Shown here: piece by piece, positions 18,231 through 26,420 of the stretch
Layout of the letters: each line of letters opens with the position of its first letter
How positions within the stretch are numbered: position 1 is the first letter of the stretch
From: UBA6168 sp041752395
Lineage (GTDB): Bacteria > Bacteroidota > Bacteroidia > Chitinophagales > Saprospiraceae
Direction of reading: 5' to 3'
DNA: 64,000 nt
Assembly (NCBI GenBank): GCA_041752395.1
Contig: JBGSWN010000244.1
Span: 1-64,000, forward strand
Notes under the pieces: model-generated
The model's input: only the letters and a program-made list of their open reading frames with translations
Database searches by the model: none
Told to the model about the DNA's origin: nothing
Position numbers and translations under genes: made by a program

Positions 18231-19520
18231 TTAGCTCCCGAAATCATCGAAGGCAATGTTTTCCTCTGGTACACCAAGGTCGGTGAGCATCTTCTGCACT
18301 GCCGACAACATAAGTGGTGGGCCGCAGAGATAGTATTCGATTTCTTCTGGCTCTGGGTGGTTTTTGAGGTAGTTCTCCAAAACCACTTGGTGGATGAAAC
18401 CCTTTGGACCATCCCAGTTGTCTTCTGGCAGCGGCTCGCTGAGGGCAATATGGTACTTGAAATTCGGGTATTCTTTTTCGATTTCCCGGAAATCTTCCGT
18501 GTAAAACAACTCTCGGCTAGAGCGGCCACCGTACCAATAGCTCACTTGGCGGTCACGGGTCTTCTCTGTGTGGAAGATGTGGAAGATGTGCGACCGCAGC
18601 GGTGCCATACCGGCCCCACCTCCGATGTAGAGCATTTCCCTTTTGGTGTGCTTGATGTGAAATTCGCCGTAAGGGCCAGAAATAACCACTTTATCACCTG
18701 GTTTGCGGGAGAAGACGTAGCTGGAGCAGATACCAGGATTCACGTTCATCCAACCCTTCGCTGCACGGTCCCAAGGTGGCGTGGCGATACGGATATTGAG
18801 CATGATACGGTTGCCTTCGGCTGGATGGTTGGCCATCGAATAGGCCCGGAAGATTGGCTCCGGGTTCTTCATTTTGAGCGGCCACAGGTTGAACTTGTCC
18901 CATTCTGGACGGTATTCGTCAGCCTGTTTGCCCATGCGGGGGTGCGCTGTGATGTCCATGTCCTTGAAATTTACTTCAATTTCTGGTACATCTATTTGGA
19001 TATAGCCACCCGATTCGAAGTCGAGGTTTTCACCCGGCGGCAGTTTCACCACAAATTCTTTGATAAAAGTGGCCACGTTGTAGTTGGACTCCACTTCACA
19101 TTCCCATTTCTTGATGCCAAACACCTCCTCCGGCACACGGATGTCCATGTCCGTGCGCACTTTCACTTGGCAAGCAAGACGCATGTGCTCGGCAGCTTGT
19201 TTGCGGCTGAGGTGGTTCATTTCCGTTGGAAGTACATCACCGCCGCCGCTGTCCACGTGGCATTTGCACATGGCGCAGGTTCCACCGCCACCACAGGCTG
19301 ACGGCAAGAACATGTTCCTGTTGGATAGTGCGGTGAGCAAGGAACCACCGGGCTGTACGACCAGCGGGTTATCGGTATCGCCATTGACGATTATCCTGAC
19401 ATCGCCTTGCGGTACGAGCTTTTTCTGAGCCACCAACAGCCCAAAGGTGAGCACGAGGATGACAGCGGTGAAAGCCACCGCACCCCAAAGAACAAACATT
19501 ACATCGAATAGAAAAATCAT
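18231..19520 (-). CDS. nqrF: Na+-translocating NADH:quinone reductase subunit F
   Basis: This 429-residue subunit takes electrons from NADH. It has one N-terminal membrane helix (residues 5-30), a 2Fe-2S ferredoxin domain with cysteines at 76, 82, 85 and 117 (spacing C-x5-C-x2-C-x31-C as in known NqrF), an FAD domain with FRAYSMANHP near 225 and an NADH domain with LYIGGGAGMAPLRSH near 300 and YLCGPPLM near 398. All redox ligands are present. It is the last gene of the operon and is followed by a terminator. Confidence 0.97.
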   Translation of the reverse strand: MIFLFDVMFVLWGAVAFTAVILVLTFGLLVAQKKLVPQGDVRIIVNGDTDNPLVVQPGGSLLTALSNRNMFLPSACGGGGTCAMCKCHVDSGGGDVLPTEMNHLSRKQAAEHMRLACQVKVRTDMDIRVPEEVFGIKKWECEVESNYNVATFIKEFVVKLPPGENLDFESGGYIQIDVPEIEVNFKDMDITAHPRMGKQADEYRPEWDKFNLWPLKMKNPEPIFRAYSMANHPAEGNRIMLNIRIATPPWDRAAKGWMNVNPGICSSYVFSRKPGDKVVISGPYGEFHIKHTKREMLYIGGGAGMAPLRSHIFHIFHTEKTRDRQVSYWYGGRSSRELFYTEDFREIEKEYPNFKYHIALSEPLPEDNWDGPKGFIHQVVLENYLKNHPEPEEIEYYLCGPPLMLSAVQKMLTDLGVPEENIAFDDFGS

Positions 19521-19528
19521 AATGCAAT

Positions 19529-19577
19529 TGGAAATGGAAAGTGGATAATTGACAATTGACGATTATCCATTTTCAAT
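19529..19577. repeat. Heptad array between nqrE and nqrF (GACAATT words)
   Basis: In-register heptads GAAAGTG, GATAATT, GACAATT, GACGATT, ATCCATT and TTCAATT fill the spacer. The final words complement the first ones, so a short stem is possible in the nqr transcript just before nqrF. Confidence 0.6.
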
Positions 19578-20191
19578 TAATGATGTGTCATGTAATTGCT
19601 AGGGTTGATACCCATCAGGCTCATGAAGGCAATGCCCATCAAACCTGTAAGTAAAAAGGCGATGCCCAAGCCCCGCAGTGCGGGTGGAATGGCGCTGTAC
19701 CTGATTTTTTCACGAATAGCCGCCATGACCACGATGGCTACCATGAACCCTACTCCTGAACCAAAGCCAAAAGTGGTGGCTTCAGCGAGGTTGTACTCCC
19801 TTGCTACCATGAAAAGTGCACCACCGAGGATGGAGCAGTTCACCGTGATAAGTGGGAGGAAGATGCCCAAAGCGTTGTAGAGCGAAGGGGAGAATTTCTC
19901 CACAGCCATTTCCACCAACTGCACGAAGGCGGCGATGGTGGCGATGAACAAGATGAACCGCAGGAAGGTCAAGTCCATCCCGAAAAGGCCGTTTGAACCC
20001 AGGATTTTTTCATTGATGAACCAATTGATAGGCACGGTGAGGGTAAGTACGAAGACTACCGCTGCACCAAGGCCGATGGCTGTTTTCACCGATTTTGAAA
20101 CGGCGAGGAAGGAGCACATCCCGAGGAAGTACGCCAACACCATGTTTTCAATGAAAACCGATTTTAGGAAGATATTGAGTAAATCACCCAT
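19577..20191 (-). CDS. nqrE: Na+-translocating NADH:quinone reductase subunit E
   Basis: This 204-residue membrane subunit has six helices. ATG 20191 is chosen because it gives the family N-terminus MGDLLNIFLKSVFIENMVLAYFLGMCSFLAVSK; the longer frame to 20254 is translated from the heptad array. The conserved Cys in LGMCSF near residue 26, and a second Cys in VNCSILGGALF near 120, are the ligands of the intramembrane iron centre shared with NqrD. It lies between nqrD and nqrF. Confidence 0.95.
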   Translation of the reverse strand: MGDLLNIFLKSVFIENMVLAYFLGMCSFLAVSKSVKTAIGLGAAVVFVLTLTVPINWFINEKILGSNGLFGMDLTFLRFILFIATIAAFVQLVEMAVEKFSPSLYNALGIFLPLITVNCSILGGALFMVAREYNLAEATTFGFGSGVGFMVAIVVMAAIREKIRYSAIPPALRGLGIAFLLTGLMGIAFMSLMGINPSNYMTHH

Positions 20192-20198
20192 TTTATTG

Positions 20199-20274
20199 AA
20201 GGTATGAGGTGAGAGGTATGAGGTATGAGCGGTGCAACACATGGCATTCCTCATCCCTCATTCCTCTTTCCTAA
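20199..20274. repeat. Heptad array between nqrD and nqrE (GGTATGA/ATTCCTC words)
   Basis: Words GGTATGA, GGTGAGA, GGTATGA and GGTATGA are followed, after a central GTGCAACACATG-like loop, by ATTCCTC, ATCCCTC and ATTCCTC. The two halves are approximately complementary and fill the entire spacer from the nqrD stop to the nqrE leader. Confidence 0.75.
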
Positions 20275-20275
20275 T

Positions 20276-20974
20276 TTAAGAAACGTCAACTAAGTTTTGG
20301 TTCTTGGAACGCTGAATCCAGATGATAGCACTAATAATGAAAAGCGCAGCAGCGGGAATCACCATTAGATTGTTGGGCATGTACCAAGAAAAGAAGCTGT
20401 TCTTCGTGGTATCAATCAAGTAATCGGGCGTATTGCCGATGATTTGAAAACCAGCCAAACTGCCTTTTCCAAACAGCTCCCGAAAAGCTGCCACGATGAT
20501 GAGGATGACACCATAGCCAAGCCCGTTTCCGACGCCATCCACAAAGGAGCGCCAAGGCTTGTTGGCCATTGCATATGCTTCCAAGCGACCCATAACGATA
20601 CAGTTGGTGATGATGAGTCCGATGTACACCGACAATTCTTTCCAGATGGGATAGTTGGCGGCTTTGAGCGCCAGCTCTACCAAAGTCACCAAGAAGGCCA
20701 CGACGACGAGCTGAACGATCATCCGTATCTGCTTGGGCATGCCTTTGCGAAGAAAGGATACCGCCAAGTTGGACATGGCAGTAACGAAGGTCACGGCGAT
20801 GGCCATGACGACCGCCTTGTTTACCAGTGTGGTAACTGCCAGCGCTGAACAAATGCCCAAGACCTGCACGGTGATGGGGTTGTTGTCGCTGATGGGGTCA
20901 ATCAAAAGCTTCCGCTCTTTTTTGCCAAAGAGCGGTTCTTTTTCCTGCTCTACTTGTGTTGCAATTTCAGCCAT
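20276..20974 (-). CDS. nqrD: Na+-translocating NADH:quinone reductase subunit D
   Basis: This 232-residue membrane subunit, homologous to NqrE, has an N-terminal cytoplasmic tail of about 30 residues and six helices. VLGICSALAVTTLV near residue 40 and IGLIITNCIVMGRLEAYAM near 120 carry the two cysteines for the shared iron centre. The tail is slightly longer than in Vibrio NqrD (about 210 residues). It is in the standard A-F gene order. Confidence 0.96.
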   Translation of the reverse strand: MAEIATQVEQEKEPLFGKKERKLLIDPISDNNPITVQVLGICSALAVTTLVNKAVVMAIAVTFVTAMSNLAVSFLRKGMPKQIRMIVQLVVVAFLVTLVELALKAANYPIWKELSVYIGLIITNCIVMGRLEAYAMANKPWRSFVDGVGNGLGYGVILIIVAAFRELFGKGSLAGFQIIGNTPDYLIDTTKNSFFSWYMPNNLMVIPAAALFIISAIIWIQRSKNQNLVDVS

Positions 20975-21034
20975 TGTTCGATTTTTTATTTTTTCCCTTC
21001 GGTAAACGGCCTTAGCCTATCCCCGCTGGTATAT

Positions 21035-21745
21035 TTACTTTTTTAAGCTTTCAAAATAGGGGAGGTAAACCTTAAGCCCCCGGTCGAGCATTTCGGTAAC
21101 GCCATTGGATGTGATGGTTGCACCTGTGATGGCGTCCACTTGGTGGGCGGGCTTTTTGATGCCGCCTTTGACCACTGCCACCGACACGTATTTGCCGTCA
21201 TCTTTAATGGTTTTGCCTTCAAATTGTTTTGGGAAAGTGGGGTTGTCCGAAATCTCAGCGCCAAGGCCGGGCGTTTCGCCAACATGTCCAAAAGACGCGC
21301 CAGCAATCGTATTGAAGTCGTCTTTTAGTGCAATAGTGCCCCATATTTTATCCCAAAGCCCGTTGCCACGTACCGAAACGAGGTAGAACGTTCCTTTGTC
21401 GCTGTCGTAGGAAAAGACCGGATAATGGCGGTCTGCTATGGGTTTCTTCTCCTCTTGTGCCATGTCGAGGTTTTCCGCCTTTTCGCCTTCCACCGGTTTG
21501 CCATTGCCGTCAATCACCACTTGCTTGATGCTTTTGTCAAAAAGTGCAAGGACTTCCTTGTCGGTCATTTTATCCAAATCGCCACTGAGGTAACCTTTTA
21601 CGGCCTTGAAAATCTCCCTTTTTTTGAAAACGGCTGCGTTGTCATCGTGTATCGGTTTGAGGCCCGAAACGACAACTGCCAAAACGACCGAGACAACCAA
21701 GGTCATGATGACGGTATAAATAGTTACATAATTATTACTCTGCAT
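21035..21745 (-). CDS. nqrC: Na+-translocating NADH:quinone reductase subunit C
   Basis: This 236-residue subunit has one N-terminal membrane helix and a periplasmic FMN domain. The covalent flavin motif DAITGATITSNGV lies near residues 204-216, with the acceptor Thr near 210. This motif is normally flavinylated by ApbE, which is not in the window. GETPGLGAEIS near 160 is also typical. It follows nqrB. Confidence 0.95.
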   Translation of the reverse strand: MQSNNYVTIYTVIMTLVVSVVLAVVVSGLKPIHDDNAAVFKKREIFKAVKGYLSGDLDKMTDKEVLALFDKSIKQVVIDGNGKPVEGEKAENLDMAQEEKKPIADRHYPVFSYDSDKGTFYLVSVRGNGLWDKIWGTIALKDDFNTIAGASFGHVGETPGLGAEISDNPTFPKQFEGKTIKDDGKYVSVAVVKGGIKKPAHQVDAITGATITSNGVTEMLDRGLKVYLPYFESLKK

Positions 21746-21800
21746 TTTTCAATTTTTTGAAAAACAAAATCCTTGTTCTGTTCAATTTATGAAGTTATTA

Positions 21801-23069
21801 CTAACGCTTGGCAGCAATCGCCAGTTTCTGACGGCGCTTGATATTAGACTCAACCACGAAATGGTCAATCAGTGGTGCAAAAACATTCATGAACAAGATA
21901 GCCAACATCCAGCCCTCTGGATACGCGGGGTTCATCACCCGGATGATGATGCCGAGCATTCCAATGAAAAACCCGTAATACCATTTGCCACGGTTGGTAT
22001 TGGAGGCGGTGACTGGGTCGGTGGCCATGAATGCCGCTGCGAACCAAAAACTGCCCATGTAAAAATGGTAGTACCAAGGTACATTCATAAACGCATCGAA
22101 GCCCCACCAGTTGAAAACCAGTGCCATGAATCCAGCGCCCAGCAGACAGGAAAGCATGATACGCCAACTAGCGATGCCCGTTGCAATCAGTACCAACGCA
22201 CCGATGATAATGAGCGGCTTGCAAGTTTCGCCGATTGAGCCGGGAATAGCACCCCAAAACATCTGCATCGGTGAATAAACGGCAGTCACTTTCTCCCACC
22301 CTTGCGAAGCTAGTCCCAAAGGTGTCGCTCCCGTGAAGGCATCCGCCACCGCTCGGCCCCCCTCCCCGAAGGTTTGGATGCCCAAGCCGTTGAATATCCA
22401 ATCGAAGAAATGGAAAGCCCAGCCATAGGTTTGGCCAGTGGCACTGCCACCAGCATATTCAAGTCCTGCTACCCAGCATTGGTCGCCGGAGATGGTGGTC
22501 GGATAGGCGAAGAAGACAAAAACCCGGGTCAAAAGGGCGATGTTCACGACGTTCATGCCTGTGCCACCGAATGCTTCTTTGCCCAAAATAACGGCGAAAG
22601 CAACGGCCATGGCCAATATCCAAAGTGGAATATCTGGCGGCATGATGAGCGGAATGAGTGCTCCTGAAACCAAATAGCCCTCTTCGATGCCGTGGCCTTT
22701 TTTGGCGGCGTAGAAAAACTCGATGCCAAGGCCGACCACGTGGGTCACCACGAAAATTGGTAGGATTTTAATCAACCCGTAAGCCAGTTTCAGGTGAATG
22801 GCCGCAATGAATGCCGTGTGCTGGCCCAAAGCCACGAAATGCTGATGGCCGATATTATAGGTGCCAAATACGTAGCACAATTGGAGCGCCAGCACCACCA
22901 TTACCATCGTGCGTTTGAGGTCCATCCGGTCACGGATATGAACGCCCACGCCATGCGTAGTATGGTCTGGCGTATAAAGGAAAGTGAAAAACCCATCGTA
23001 CAATGTATGCAGGAATCTCTTCTCCTTCGGTGGTTCCAGCTTCTTTATCTTTTCTAAAAAAGTACTCAT
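21801..23069 (-). CDS. nqrB: Na+-translocating NADH:quinone reductase subunit B
   Basis: This 422-residue membrane subunit forms the core of the sodium channel and carries covalent FMN on the Thr of FTGATP (near residue 249). About ten helices are visible. The N-terminal cytoplasmic segment (MSTFLEKIKKLEPPKEKRFLHTLYDGFFTFLYTP) matches the family. It sits between nqrA and nqrC, separated from nqrA by a heptad array. Confidence 0.96.
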   Translation of the reverse strand: MSTFLEKIKKLEPPKEKRFLHTLYDGFFTFLYTPDHTTHGVGVHIRDRMDLKRTMVMVVLALQLCYVFGTYNIGHQHFVALGQHTAFIAAIHLKLAYGLIKILPIFVVTHVVGLGIEFFYAAKKGHGIEEGYLVSGALIPLIMPPDIPLWILAMAVAFAVILGKEAFGGTGMNVVNIALLTRVFVFFAYPTTISGDQCWVAGLEYAGGSATGQTYGWAFHFFDWIFNGLGIQTFGEGGRAVADAFTGATPLGLASQGWEKVTAVYSPMQMFWGAIPGSIGETCKPLIIIGALVLIATGIASWRIMLSCLLGAGFMALVFNWWGFDAFMNVPWYYHFYMGSFWFAAAFMATDPVTASNTNRGKWYYGFFIGMLGIIIRVMNPAYPEGWMLAILFMNVFAPLIDHFVVESNIKRRQKLAIAAKR

Positions 23070-23078
23070 TTATAGTTG

Positions 23079-23189
23079 GATTGCTTAATGTTCTATTGAT
23101 AGATTGTTGAATTGTTTGATTGTTATATTGTTGATGTTGTCGTGGTACGAGAAAAACAATTCAACAATTTGGCAATCAGACAATTCGCA
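23079..23189. repeat. Heptad-like array between nqrA and nqrB (GATTGTT/AACAATT words)
   Basis: The left part is built of GATTGTT, GAATTGT and ATATTGTT-type words (7 or 8 nt). The right part has AACAATTCAACAATTTGGC, their complement. The spacer would fold back on itself in the nqr mRNA. Register is less strict than in other arrays. Confidence 0.6.
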
Positions 23190-24827
23190 TCACCCTTGCT
23201 CGTTCACCATGTCCAGCCCTTCCCGAAGGATGGCTTGCAGCGGTTGCTTGGAAGTGCAGGCAAATTCGCAAAGCGCTACGTCTTCCTCAATGAGTTCGTG
23301 GATACCGAGGCCCTCCATTTTTTCGTAATCGTTGGTCAAAATGGCCTTCATCAGGTGCTGCGGGTAAATGTCCATGGGCAGCAGTTCTTCGTACTGGCCA
23401 GTGACCACGAAGGCTCGTTTTTCCCCGTGCATATTGGTGTTTGCCTTGAAAACGGTATCTGGGAAAGCACTGCCAGGCAGTGCTTTTGAGACGCTTGGCG
23501 TAGCCAAATCTGGCAACAGCCACCCGAACATTTCGTATTGGTCGCCTTCTTCGAGTACCGTTATTTGGTCATCGAAAAAATTGAGGTAGCCATCTTTGGA
23601 AACCTTACTGCCGCTCAACACATCGCCAGAGAGGATGCGAACATGGTCATTCGCAAAATTGCCCTCCAGCAGTTCGCCAATATTTGCACCGATATAAGTG
23701 CGGACGTATTTTGGATGCTTTAGTTCAGCCCCCGTCAAAGCGACCACCCGCTCTGCATTGAAGCGGCCTTCGGTAAACAGGGCGCCAATCGTAGCCACAT
23801 CCTGTACGCTGACCATCCAAACCGTGGAATTGGTGGTGATGGGAGCGATGTGGTGGATCTGGATGCCCACGTTGCCAGCGGGGTGCTGGCCACTGAACCA
23901 GCATTTCCCAACGCCAGTTGCGCCTGTGAAAACTGCACTTGGGGCCGTTTCGCCATTTGCATCAAGGCCGAGCCATACCTTGCCTTTGGTCAATTTGCCC
24001 AACACATCAAGACCACGCTGGAACGCCACGCCTTTTCCTTCCATCACAAGGTTGAGGTCAGGTGCAAGCGGTGCGGTATCGAAAGTGGAAACGAAAATAT
24101 TGTCTGGTACATCGGTGGTGCTGGCCACTACGTCAAATGGGCGCTGGCGCAAAAATGACCAGCCACCAGCATCGAGCAGGAAGCTCACCAATTCGGCCCG
24201 GCTGCAAGTTTCGAGGCTTGGGGCGCTGAGGCTGCGGTACTGCTGCTGCTTGTCTGCCAAAATGACGATGTTGGCGATGGAACGACGGTCGCCCCGATTC
24301 ACCCCAATCACTTCGCCACTGACGGGCGACACATATTTTACATCAGGATTCTTTTTGTCAAAAAACAGGTGGTCGCCAGCCTTCACGGTATCGCCGACTT
24401 CCACTTCCACTTTAGGGATGGGCGACATGCCCCTGAAATTTTCGGGTTGCAAGGCAAAGGTATTGCCACCTCCAGCGACAATTGGCCCTTCGGCCTTGCC
24501 TTCCAGCAGGATGTTGTGCCCTTGTTTCAGCGCCACAAATTTTCCTTTAACGTATGATGGCCCTTTCTTTTTTGCAAAAAGATTGGCAGCCGTAGGCAAA
24601 GCGGACAGCCCTTCATCTTCGCCATCAACGCCGCTTTTGTTGGCTTCTATGCGAACCAGGTTGTCAGAGACCCGCAGGATGATGAAAAATGCAATCAGGA
24701 CCACAATGGCCAATAGCAACATCGTAAAACTGTTGATGCCAATGCCAGATGGGGATTGTGCTTGTGCCAATTGGTGGATGAACAATAAAGCGACAATCAG
24801 GTGGAGCCTCGTAAAACCCTTTTTCAT
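23190..24827 (-). CDS. nqrA: Na+-translocating NADH:quinone reductase subunit A with extra N-terminal membrane segment
   Basis: The product has 545 residues, about 95 more than the usual soluble NqrA (about 446). The NqrA body begins near residue 95 (VKGKFVALKQGHNILLEGKAEGPI) and continues to the end without loss. The extension holds a signal-peptide-like start (MKKGFTRLHLIVALLFIHQLAQAQS), a second hydrophobic helix (SFTMLLLAIVVLIAFFIIL, residues 33-51) and a charged linker. No ATG lies between residue 36 and the NqrA body, so the extension is not a start-site artefact. If the signal is cleaved, the helix would leave NqrA in the cytoplasm, tethered to the membrane. First gene of the operon. 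Confidence 0.93.
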   Translation of the reverse strand: MKKGFTRLHLIVALLFIHQLAQAQSPSGIGINSFTMLLLAIVVLIAFFIILRVSDNLVRIEANKSGVDGEDEGLSALPTAANLFAKKKGPSYVKGKFVALKQGHNILLEGKAEGPIVAGGGNTFALQPENFRGMSPIPKVEVEVGDTVKAGDHLFFDKKNPDVKYVSPVSGEVIGVNRGDRRSIANIVILADKQQQYRSLSAPSLETCSRAELVSFLLDAGGWSFLRQRPFDVVASTTDVPDNIFVSTFDTAPLAPDLNLVMEGKGVAFQRGLDVLGKLTKGKVWLGLDANGETAPSAVFTGATGVGKCWFSGQHPAGNVGIQIHHIAPITTNSTVWMVSVQDVATIGALFTEGRFNAERVVALTGAELKHPKYVRTYIGANIGELLEGNFANDHVRILSGDVLSGSKVSKDGYLNFFDDQITVLEEGDQYEMFGWLLPDLATPSVSKALPGSAFPDTVFKANTNMHGEKRAFVVTGQYEELLPMDIYPQHLMKAILTNDYEKMEGLGIHELIEEDVALCEFACTSKQPLQAILREGLDMVNEQG

Positions 24828-25195
24828 GCTTCAAAATGCATTAAATGAAGGAATGTTGGTCGAATCAAAAATTTGGCTGAAATAGCCACTTCGCAGGAAA
24901 GCTGGTTACTCGTTCATTTACCAAGCCCAGCCTTCTTTCAAAGCGTGGCAAAGTTATAAAAGGTTTGAAACTAGGAAATAGTAGGCAAAATCATTCTTGC
25001 TTCTAGTGCTTATTTAGACTGAATCAAAATTGAAAAAACCGTTCTGAATCTCAAAAACCTTTGTTTTTTGCCAAAAAAAGAAGGTTTTCGCAAAGAAATT
25101 TGGAGGTTTGAGCCAAATACCTACATTTGTCAGGCCGGAAAAAGTTCAACTTTTTTTAAAGGAGGCTTTTTCAGCCCATTTTTTCACTAAAATCC
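24828..25195. other. Divergent spacer between nqrA and the DUF3276 gene
   Basis: The 368-bp AT-rich region holds the nqr operon promoter, which I could not place with confidence, and the promoter of the DUF3276 gene at its right end. No open frame or repeat is seen. Confidence 0.5.
25099..25129 (+). promoter_or_regulatory. Bacteroidota-type promoter TTTG-N19-TACATTTG
   Basis: TTTG at 25099-25102 and TACATTTG at 25122-25129 are separated by exactly 19 nt, matching the -33/-7 consensus of this phylum. Transcription would start near 25136, giving a leader of about 60-70 nt for the DUF3276 gene. Confidence 0.75.
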
Positions 25196-25690
25196 TTGTA
25201 CCCAGTGGATCGAGACAGAAGATTTGAGAGCGTTTTCTCAAAGAAAATGAATGCTGGTAAACGAAGAACTTACTTCTTTGACGTTCGCCAAACCAAAGGC
25301 GATGACTTTTACCTCACGCTCACGGAAAGCACCAAGCGCTTCGACGGAGATGGTTTTGAGCGCCACAAGATTTTCCTTTACAAGGAGGACTTCAACCGTT
25401 TTGTGGCCAACCTCGAAGAGGTGGTTAACTACATCAAAACGGAGCTGATGCCGGATTATGATTACGAAGAATTCGACCGCATCCACGAAGAATGGGAAGC
25501 GCAGGATGCTGCCGGGGGCAATGAGCGCCCGCCCCGTGCGCCGAGGGAGCCACGTGCGCCAAAGATTTTTGATGAGGAAATCGAAGAAGTGGAAAATAAT
25601 TGGAACAAGGCTGAGAAACCCGCATCCGAACCACCTCCACTTCCCCCATCCCCTCGCAGTTCAAGTTTTGACGACGATTTGAGTTGGTAA
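25196..25690 (+). CDS. DUF3276 / PUR-type nucleic acid-binding protein
   Basis: The product has 164 residues. The N-terminal 75 residues (VFSKKMNAGKRRTYFFDVRQTKGDDFYLTLTESTKRF) form the PUR repeat found in Bacteroidota DUF3276 proteins, which bind single-stranded DNA or RNA. The rest is a low-complexity tail rich in Glu, Pro and Arg. Homologues begin before VFSKK, so the ATG at 25247 would cut the domain; the start is TTG 25196 or GTG 25205. A textbook promoter lies 65 bp upstream. The gene ends before a strong bidirectional terminator. Target is unknown. Confidence 0.85.
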   Translation: MYPVDRDRRFESVFSKKMNAGKRRTYFFDVRQTKGDDFYLTLTESTKRFDGDGFERHKIFLYKEDFNRFVANLEEVVNYIKTELMPDYDYEEFDRIHEEWEAQDAAGGNERPPRAPREPRAPKIFDEEIEEVENNWNKAEKPASEPPPLPPSPRSSSFDDDLSW

Positions 25691-25693
25691 TCG

Positions 25694-25729
25694 GTCATTG
25701 GACATTGATGGTCATTGGTCATTTCATTG
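25694..25729. repeat. Short heptad array (GGTCATT/CATTGG words)
   Basis: Words ATTGGAC, ATTGATG, GTCATTG and GTCATTT follow the DUF3276 stop directly. It is a small member of the heptad-array class without an inverted partner. Confidence 0.5.
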
Positions 25730-25750
25730 GATACCTATCAAAAGAAAGTA

Positions 25751-25804
25751 TTTCACGAAAAAAGCTGACTTCGATACTTGTCGAAGTCAGCTTTTTTCGT
25801 GAAA
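25751..25804. terminator. Perfect bidirectional intrinsic terminator
   Basis: Arms 25751-25774 and 25781-25804 are perfect 24-bp complements around a 6-nt TACTTG loop. Each outer flank contains an A/T run (GAAAAAAGC and GCTTTTTTC), so it can work on both strands. It lies between convergent genes. Confidence 0.93.
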
Positions 25805-25818
25805 CGCTTAACCTGTTC

Positions 25819-26319
25819 TCAACCGCCCCGCTTACCCAATTCCACCACTTCCAAGTTCTCAATTCGCCCAGCATTCAGGTCAAAACGCAGCAGGGTTTTG
25901 ACTTTGTGCCAACCCTCCAGCCCACAAGCGCCGGGGTTCATGTGCAGCAAGCCAAGTGCCTTGTCAGGAATCACCTTTAGAATATGGGAATGCCCACAGA
26001 TGAAAAGTTTGGGCGGGTTCGTTTGCAAAATCTCTCGCACCCGTGGCACATATTTGCCGGGATAACCACCGATATGCGTCATGAAAACATCCACCCCCTC
26101 GCACTCAAAACGCAGGTCGAGCGGGAAGCGGTGCTGGATGGGCTGCCCGTCAATATTGCCGTAAACTGCACGAAATGGGCGAAAAGCTTCGAGGCGGTCG
26201 GCGACAATCGGGTTGCCGATATCACCGGCATGCCAGATTTCATCGCAAGGCTCTAGGTAAGTAAAAACGCTATCCTCCAAATGGCTGTGCGTATCCGAAA
26301 GCAGGCCGATTTTTTTCAT
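25819..26319 (-). CDS. YfcE/MJ0936-type metallophosphoesterase
   Basis: This 166-residue calcineurin-like phosphodiesterase shows every metal-binding block: GLLSDTHSHLED (residues 5-16), HAGDIGN near 30, YGNIDG near 53, THIGGYPGKY near 81, and CGHSHILK near 107. Small enzymes of this family hydrolyse phosphodiesters with Mn2+ or similar metals; the physiological substrate is unknown. Length is normal. It is transcribed towards the terminator at 25751-25804. Confidence 0.9.
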   Translation of the reverse strand: MKKIGLLSDTHSHLEDSVFTYLEPCDEIWHAGDIGNPIVADRLEAFRPFRAVYGNIDGQPIQHRFPLDLRFECEGVDVFMTHIGGYPGKYVPRVREILQTNPPKLFICGHSHILKVIPDKALGLLHMNPGACGLEGWHKVKTLLRFDLNAGRIENLEVVELGKRGG

Positions 26320-26323
26320 GGTG

Positions 26324-26418
26324 TAAAATGGTTATTGGGTTATTAAAAAAATGAGGATACTGAAAATAGTTGCTGAGACCAATTCAAATAACTCAATATC
26401 CAAATAACTCAATAACAA
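26324..26418. repeat. Heptad-like array (GGTTATT/AATAACTC words)
   Basis: Left: ATGGTTATTGGGTTATT. Right: CAAATAACTCAATATCCAAATAACTC, its approximate complement, separated by 50 bp. The spacer lies between the SPOR gene stop and the phosphoesterase start. Confidence 0.55.
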
Positions 26419-26420
26419 CT

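Noticed and set aside
25751..25804. Heptad array
   Set aside because: The perfect stem has no 7-nt periodicity and has the A/T-tract layout of an ordinary bidirectional terminator.
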